Source: Artocarpus heterophyllus (Eukaryota; Streptophyta; Magnoliopsida; Rosales; Moraceae). Taken from it: 64,000 nt of DNA. The notes beneath the pieces were generated by a model. It saw nothing but the letters and a program-made list of their open reading frames with translations. It was not told where the DNA came from and did no database searches. Shown in pieces: positions 57,199 to 64,000 of this stretch (positions are counted from its first letter, which is position 1; every line of letters starts with the position of its first letter). The DNA lies in assembly GCA_025403435.1 (NCBI GenBank), contig CM046333.1:36849521-36913520 (forward strand), given 5' to 3'. Both the position numbers and the translations under genes were made by a program.

Positions 57199-57342
57199 GT
57201 TGTTAGAATGATTGGTTAGAATTTTGTTACAATATACGATGGCTTATATTGTAACGATTTTTTATTTTTAATATAACATATGAGAATTTTACATTTATAA
57301 TTGAGATTGTAATTCAGACCGACCTTGCCAAACAGACCATAG
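57199..57342. repeat. MITE, family A copy
   Basis: Contains ttgttacaatatacgatggc and aacatatgagaattttacat and ends gaccgaccttgccaaacaga. Confidence 0.55.
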
Positions 57343-57685
57343 AAATACAACTCAATCCCATGTGCGTTTTTCTCTTTTATTTGTGTTTTGTTATTAGTTT
57401 TTTTTCTAAGAATTGTTTTGTAATTAGGACAATATGAATTAATTCTGTCCTATTTCATGTTTTCGTCGGAATTGTCATGTTAGTTTTTTTTTTCTTTTTT
57501 TGAAAAGCTCTAGTTTTGATTTTAATTTGTGACATTAATTTAGATCATTAGCGAAATTGCTTGGATAGAAGGAAAAAGTGGAAGGATGGAAAGTAATAAG
57601 AAGATTAGTAGAAAGATTTTAGGACCCACGATTATTTGGCAGGAGATAAAAGGAGGAAAAATAGATTGTGTGTGTGATTTTAACA

Positions 57686-57842
57686 GGGTGTTTGGGAGGG
57701 TAATTAGAATCATTAGTTAAAACAGTTTTTATTATAATATACAAGAGCTTTATATTGTAGTAATTTTTTTTATTGTTATTGTAGTTTATAAAAGCTTTAC
57801 ACTGTTTATAACCGATGGTTAAGACTGAACTTGTCAAACATG
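57686..57842. repeat. MITE, family A copy
   Basis: Starts gggtgtttgggagggtaatt and ends gactgaacttgtcaaacatg, with tacaagagctttatattgtag inside. Purine-rich DNA on the left (57565-57620) and pyrimidine-rich DNA on the right (57885-57960) may be the halves of another repeat that it entered. Confidence 0.7.
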
Positions 57843-59115
57843 ACATAAATCATTTCAAGAACCTCAAATGAGAAGAAAAAGATCATCCATCCTCCCTCTG
57901 TTCCTCCTCTAGGTTATATGTTTCTTGTTTTTTTTCCTCATTTTCTTTAACGCTTACCAAACATAGTCTTGGTATTTAAAAATTTTCGTTAGTAGTTACA
58001 AGTGTTTCTTTACCATATAATGGACGGATACATTTATAATTATATATTTTATATTTGAGAAGTTAGTTAGAACTAATAATTTGAACTTAAAACATGATAG
58101 TAATTTATAAATATTTAAAGAAAAAATATTGTAATAGCAAACTTGATTTGAATTAAAACTTTTTACTTCAAACCAAGTTCTCAAATAGGCTAGAGTTTAT
58201 CAAAAGTATAACATATATTTTGCATATTTTGAAGAGTGTATTTTTAAATTTTAAATATATGTTAAATTCAGTACTCAATGTTTCCTCCCACTTTATTTAT
58301 TTTATAAATTCGACCGCAATTCATTTTTTCTAGAGAGTTTTCTTTTAAAAAAATGTAAATTTCTATTTAAACTTTTTATTTAAATATATGAACCAAATGC
58401 TAAGTCAACAACTGATTTTACTTTTCAAATTGATAAATTCACTTTTTCCAATTCACTAGTCAAAAAGCACGCGTGGAGTACGTGTCAAACATGTTAACAA
58501 AACAAAGAAAAAAACTAAAAGTAAAAAAAAGTGGGAAAAAAAAACGTTTAGAATGTATTGAAGGGAAAAAAAAAGTTTCAAAAAGCAAAAAAAAAAAAAA
58601 AGTTTCACTTGAAAAAATGTTTTGCAAAAAAATAATGAAACGTTTCGAACATCATAAAAGCATCATATGAAACTCATTTTTCCTTTATGTTTATGTTAAA
58701 ATAAATAAACATGTAACCAAGTAAGAACTAGGGTTTATTTTGTAAATATATCTATATATAATTTAATTTATCTAGCTAAACTGTAAAAGATAAATTCATC
58801 AATAATTATAAAGCTTCCACAATGAATATGTGATTGGTCAAAGAGGGAAAAAGAACTTGTGATGTTTAGCAGCACCACTACAATTCAATAGTCTTCATTT
58901 CATCATACGTTGCTAAAAGACATTAATAATGCTTGCTTAGTACTTTATTTACGTGAGAGTTGTATATACAATAATAATTCAATCACACCACAATAATATT
59001 AATATTGCAAGTGTGGCCAGCCATTTATGAGACCTTGCTTAATGCTTAAGGCAAATCATTTGCTACGCAAATGTTTACGTGCTTATCAATTATCCCTTTG
59101 AACTCTAGTATTTTC
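57843..59115. other. intergenic, AT-rich, no gene seen
   Basis: A-rich tract with Lys-rich chance ORF at 58473-58670. Nothing else recognised. Confidence 0.4.
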
Positions 59116-59124
59116 TTGAGTTTT

Positions 59125-59269
59125 TTTTTTTTTTTTTTTATACAAGGGGAGGGGAGGAGAGGGTAATACTATCACTATTGAGTGGGGTTTAATGTAACTC
59201 GAACCCATAATCTCTGGTTAAGGTGAAAAAACTTACAACCAATTAAACTGGTCTCACTCGTCATTTTGT
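59125..59269 (-). mobile_element. SINE-like retroposon (tRNA-derived)
   Basis: Minus-strand element of about 145 bp. Its head contains gagaccagtttaattggttg (A-box-like) and, about 30 bp on, gggttcgagttac (B-box GGTTCGA core). Its 3' end is a poly(A) tail (T run on the plus strand, 59121-59139). It is flanked by 9-bp direct repeats TTGAGTTTT (59116-59124 and 59270-59278). Together these fit an RNA polymerase III-transcribed SINE moved by LINE machinery. Confidence 0.65.
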
Positions 59270-59279
59270 TTGAGTTTTA

Positions 59280-60856
59280 GATCTCTAAAAACTTGCTAAT
59301 GATATTGCATTTTACTCCTCAAATTTAATAAAAATTGCATTTTTTCTGGGGAGTAGGTGTAAATCATCTAGAAACCGACCTACAAGCCCGTAAAATTAGA
59401 ACACATAAAAATCAACATTAATAGTACGGAACACTGTTTTAAAAACACATCTGGACCATCGTTATAAGTTTTTTTGTCGGAAAATATATATTTATTAGGT
59501 TCAAATTTTTTCTTGCGTAAATTTTTCTTCTTCATCATCTTCTTTTTGTTTTTTCGCTTTCAATCTTTCCTTTTCTGTCGTTTTCCTTCCAAGTAAGAAA
59601 AAAGATTATCACGTACTATCACTAGTACTGTAAATTTCTGTACATCAAGTACAATCTAAGGGTGGATTTGGCTTGGTTCATAAGTTCACGTGAACTTAAC
59701 AACGTGTTTAACAAATATGACTAGAACCAACATTTTAGTTAAAAAATAATATAAAATTCTTACATGCTACAGTAAAATATAAAAATTATCGCAATATAAA
59801 ATTTTTACATACTACAGTATTTTAAAGAAAAAAATTTGTATTAATTATACTTTTCAAACACTCTTTAAATTTATGAACGTAATTCAAATTGATATTTAAA
59901 CAGCATTTGGTTAAGATGTTTTTAGACCTATCCAAAACTCTTTTTTTTTTGGGACTTATACTCTCTTAAGAATGATAGTTCCATTTTAGTTATTATTTAG
60001 ACTATAACTCTTAAACAACTATTCCGATTACAATTTAAACTATTAGACTTAATATTTTAGTTTCAAACTAAAAAGTTTAAAATAACAAATTGGACCCCGA
60101 ATCAAAGGAACCCTAATTACATTTTGCATTGGGTGGAAGTGATGGAGAAAAGTAATAAAGTTTGGTTTCACCCACTTATTTAGCTCTTTCCATCCTCCTA
60201 CCAAATATAGGCAACATCCTAAGTTTTTAAACCTTTTGTTGCTATAGCCAATTCGAAAAAAAAAGAAAAAAACCTGGGTCGTCAAAATTGGACTGCTTCC
60301 AACTAGCTAGAGCTAATATTAATATATTAATATGTTTGGAAATGACACAACGTTCGTATACTACATAAACCTTTACAAAAAAGCAACATATATATATCCC
60401 TTCAAAACAATAAAAAAAATCAAAGAAAATATATATGTTTTACATACATACTAACTTTTGAAAATATCATATGTATTATACTTTTCAAGGTACGCAATAG
60501 ATGCAAGCACAATGCTCTTGTTAAATAGGTTTGGTCAACGATCTTTATAGCTATTATGAATAATGGTAGATTTTATTTTAATTAATAACTAAAATGATGG
60601 CATGAACAACACCGCATAATGTCTTAATCACAACGATTAGGAATTAATTAGGGTAAAAAAATAAGTCTTATGAAAAAAAAGACTACCTAGTACCCCTATA
60701 TATTTTCTTTTCCTTCTTTTGTATTTTTTGAATTTCTGGTACGAAATTAGTCCCTAAATAATTATGAGTATTATGTCATTTTAAACCCTGAATTTTTAAT
60801 TTTAACAAATTACATCTACAACTTTTGTCTTAACTGCTTTGATCCTGAAACTAGTA
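59280..60856. other. intergenic, no gene seen
   Basis: AT-rich DNA containing a family A MITE (59715-59868). 60120-60215 has gtttggtttcaccc and catcctcctaccaaatata phrases that look like worn small-repeat ends. Confidence 0.4.
59715..59868. repeat. MITE, family A copy
   Basis: Contains ataaaattcttacatgctac and ataaaatttttacatactac and ends atacttttcaaacactc. Confidence 0.5.
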
Positions 60857-60955
60857 GGGTGTTTGGCATAGTAGTGAAAACCATTAGTTAGAACTGTTTT
60901 TATTACAACATGTGAGAGATTTATATTATAGTAATTTTTTTTACTGTTCAAAAAG
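60857..60955. repeat. MITE, family A copy, right end lost
   Basis: Starts gggtgtttggcatagtag and follows the family through attatagtaattttttttac, then stops at ttcaaaaag. The right half is missing. Confidence 0.65.
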
Positions 60956-63001
60956 CTAATCATATTCTGGTCTCATAGTAACGGAAATTTTTACAAAAGT
61001 AATTACGTTGAGCAAAAACTATTTCATTTAATGTTTTTAAAAGCCCTTAAAAACTTAAAACATGTTACATTTGATTTAACTACCTCTGTAAGAATTTTAG
61101 TTACAATGCATGTAAGGGTTTATAAACTAAGCTTTGCTTCCTCTTTTCCATTATTTTAGTTTGTATTCAATGCACATATATAAGATAATGACCAATATTT
61201 GGGCTCGTTTGGCATAGCTCTTACTTATACTTTTAGTCGATAGAAGAAAGATAAAAATTATAGCTTTTTAATAAGTGTTTGAAATCATATTTTAAAAAAA
61301 TTTTAAAGGGTTAAAATAGTTTCAATTATTTGTAAAGTTATAAAATATTATATTTAAACTTATAATGTATTATTGATACTTTAATACAAATTTTAAATTT
61401 ATCTCAAAATAAGCTTATATTACTTTGACATAAAACAGTTTATCCCAACACCTTTAACAACAACTTTGAAACTTAAAAAATAAAAAATAGCTTTTAAAAA
61501 ATACACCTAAACCCTTTATGTCAGACGCCGCGCACTTGTTCCGAGGTCCAACCACAAGCATTTTCTTGCTAAGCTGGAAATACAGATACACGCCAAAATA
61601 AATATATTAATGCTAAGTGAACTGTCGTCCTCGATGCAGTAGCTGAGACTTTGTTGGCATTGATTAAAAAAATTAAAAGATGATGTATTGCAAAGTTATT
61701 TCGTACGTCTACATGGAATAATATATACACACACGTAAGGGAGAACATGGATTTTTTTTTGCTTTTTGAGGAGCATGGAATTTTACTAAATGTATATGAA
61801 AGGTACACGTGTGCGCATGTGTGTGAATAAAACACATAAAAAAAAAAAAACCAAAGTAGATATGTAAATGGTACATAAAATTCAAAGGAAAATTCAAAGT
61901 AGATATGTGCCGTTAAAATATATTTGACTTTTTTTGGGTTAGGCGTGTTACTTTTGTTGTTATCAAAAGGTCATATGACCAAAAATAGATATGTGTTTAC
62001 CTTAAAATGCTTTTTTAAATTATTGTGGCTAATACGAGCAGAAAGGTGTTTTTTGGAGACATAATATAAAATTTGGATAACCTCAAAATGGAGGTTATAA
62101 ATGAAAATATAAATATTTTTTTAAAAATTAGAATTAAGGATCTGATTATTACATTTTATAACGATGCCAAAGCGTGAAATTACCGTTAAGTATACATTCT
62201 AGATATATATCGAGTATGTAAATAATAATTTGCATATAAGATAAAATGTTTGCAATTTCCCTGAAAAAAAAAGTTCCCATTTTTTGGTCATTAACATGTA
62301 TGTGGAACATTTTAGATTATTATGTTTATGATAAATGAAGGCTATTATTTTAAGCATATTCAACATACTTTTTTCTTCACCTTAATGGAATTTTTTTTTG
62401 AAGGAATCAATGAAATATTTTTGAACATGAAAAATGTTCGTGCAATTATTTAACATTTCTTGAAGGAATTAGTGAAATATTTGTTAATATATTAAAATGT
62501 TCATGCAATATTCGTTTAACATGAAATGCACCTTAAAGAAAGATTTGTTCTTGAAGGAGTTAATGAATTTTTTTTTTTCTATAAAAAATATTTGTGCAAT
62601 TATTTCAAAACACCTTTTTCTCCGTCTACATTGCTTTTAAGTGGAATGGCTGCCCGCCTGCCACCACTTATTTTCTGCACATGGCCTAGACGGCAACATG
62701 TAAAGCAACTTTTTTTTTAAACGATTTGACAGAAAATATTAGCCTAGTTTATTTTTATTCTCAAAAATTTTAAAAATATTTTTACAAATTTTTTAGACAA
62801 AAATTTTAAATATACTTTCAACATAATTTTTTAAAAAAATTATTTTTTAAAACAAAAATATTTTCACATATTTTAAAAATAATATCAAACAGTCTTATTA
62901 TAAATTTTTGCTCTGTCTATTGTCTACATTGATACTTATTTGTTTCCTCAAAAATCGTTATAACGGGAAGACTATGATAGTATGCACCATTTTAATTATT
63001 A
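60956..63001. other. intergenic, AT-rich, no gene seen
   Basis: No coding signal. Repeated phrases gaaggaatyartgaaatatt and aatgttcrtgcaatat at 62400-62610 suggest a short local duplication of 60-80 bp units. Confidence 0.4.
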
Positions 63002-63286
63002 GGGTGTTTGGTATAGTTATTAGAACCATTGATTAAAACTATTTTACTATAACATATAAGAGCTTTAGGGTTTATTTGACATACCATATTATATTGTATG
63101 GCATTAAATTATATTTTTATATATAATACAATATAATGTAATGCAATACATTACGATACTATACAGTCTACCAAACAAGCCCTTATATTGTAGTAATTTT
63201 TTTTCTTTTTACTGTAACATGTGAAAGGTTTACACAATTTGTAACTGAGATAATAGTTAAGACCATCTCTTGCTAAACAACACATA
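63002..63286. repeat. MITE, family A copy carrying a nested element
   Basis: Starts gggtgtttggtatagttatt and ends ctcttgctaaacaacac, matching the family on both sides of an insertion at 63068-63182. Confidence 0.75.
63068..63182. mobile_element. 115-bp Tourist-like MITE nested in a family A MITE
   Basis: Starts GGGTTTATTTGACATACC and ends CTACCAAACAAGCCC, giving imperfect terminal inverted repeats. It is flanked by TTA (63065-63067 and 63183-63185), the PIF/Harbinger target duplication. Its interior is rich in atattatattgtat words. Deleting it with one TTA restores gagctttatattgtagtaat, exactly as in the copy at 57686-57842. Confidence 0.85.
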
Positions 63287-63659
63287 CATTTACAAAATAC
63301 ATTAGACAAGAAATGGTGCCAATTAGATAAAAAAGGAAATAAGAAAGGAGAAATATGTGAAGATTATAATCTACGAGCACAATACAATCAAGTCCAACAA
63401 CACAAGCATAAATAAAATAAGATAAAAATCAATAAATCGATAAAAACAAAGTACAGAAACAAACTCAGTCTTATTTCGTCCTTTGTGCTTCGGGATTTTT
63501 GTTCAATGAATATTGTTGCTGCTATGTAATTTATTTTGTTTCTTAAAAGAAACCACTCTTCACCTGGTTTCTTTTAGAAATACAACAGTAAAAGCAAGCA
63601 TGATAGTGATATTTAATTAGTTAAGAAACTAATTAATTGGACTACTAGTATTAAACTAG

Positions 63660-63823
63660 TATTGTAGCATGTGAACCGATGATGAAAACCACTTTTACTG
63701 TAGTATATGAGAGCTTTACACTGTAGTAATTTTTTTTACTATAGCATATGAGAGCTTTGCATTGTTTATAATTGAGTTTGTGATGAGAAGCATGTGGTGG
63801 GAACCATTGCCAAACACACGGTA
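63660..63823. repeat. MITE, family A copy
   Basis: Contains gtatatgagagctttacactg and gcatatgagagctttgcattg and ends gggaaccattgccaaacaca. Confidence 0.65.
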
Positions 63824-64000
63824 ATTTTCTAAATACATTAAACAAACCACTGGGAATTACACCAGAAACATGGTTGGAAATCTCGAACTGAATCTACGTC
63901 CCATGGGTTCAAGGTGCCACATTGTACCCTTTTCTTTTAACGTAATTCTGGACCAAAGTAATTAGCTTTTTTTATTATTATTTTTGGATTGATAACAGAA

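Noticed and set aside
58473..58670. Lys-rich 65-aa ORF
   Set aside because: Produced by an A-rich tract, not by coding sequence.
1..64000. tRNA, rRNA or organelle-derived DNA
   Set aside because: Read for tRNA A/B boxes and rRNA-like or plastid gene sequence. Only the SINE-like box pair at 59140-59269 was found, and it does not fold as a complete tRNA by eye.

Overview
This is nuclear DNA from a flowering plant, most likely a eudicot. It is AT-rich and gene-poor. Its genes have GT-AG introns and plant-specific families, and the space between them is filled with plant-type transposons and small TIR repeats. I cannot name the species. A 100-N block at 39608-39707 is an assembly gap.

Layout: (1) 162-461 (+), last exon of an EPFL2-type secreted peptide gene. 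(2) 7865-13942 (-), complete seven-exon gene for a two-KH-domain RNA-binding protein of the FUBP type (767 aa). (3) 15.7-18.4 kb, nested and tandem small repeats plus a decayed LTR-type element. (4) 22558-25132 (-), complete three-exon gibberellin 20-oxidase (373 aa). (5) 25390-30715, a complete but decayed CACTA element (25847-30411) inserted in a short tandem array. (6) 31632-35863, two unrelated LTRs in opposite orientation, one followed by a primer-binding site and the other preceded by a polypurine tract. (7) 36790-37392 (-), intronless frameshifted LOG-like pseudogene. (8) 39739-40269 (-), first exons of a La protein gene, cut by the gap and carrying a one-base frameshift. (9) 43758-45856 (-), complete six-exon CCDC25-type gene (215 aa). 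(10) 47809-50960 (+), truncated Ty1/copia element. (11) 52870-56386 (-), complete twelve-exon TauE/SafE-family membrane protein gene (477 aa). (12) 56.4-64 kb, AT-rich DNA with many small repeats, a SINE-like insertion and a MITE nested inside another MITE.

The genes do not form a pathway; this is ordinary eukaryotic gene order. Two touch hormone biology: GA20-oxidase makes gibberellin precursors, and the LOG-like sequence is a broken relative of cytokinin-activating enzymes. The exon models were built by reading splice sites by hand. All four complete models stay in frame across every junction and give lengths normal for their families.

I found no undescribed biochemical system. The most informative structures are insertion events whose empty site can be read in the window: a 188-bp hAT-like insertion with an 8-bp duplication inside a MITE, a 115-bp TTA-flanked MITE inside another MITE, and the TTT-flanked CACTA element. 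Also notable are a 10-bp GC-rich motif repeated eight times at about 21-bp spacing inside an AT-rich LTR, and the damaged La gene beside the gap.
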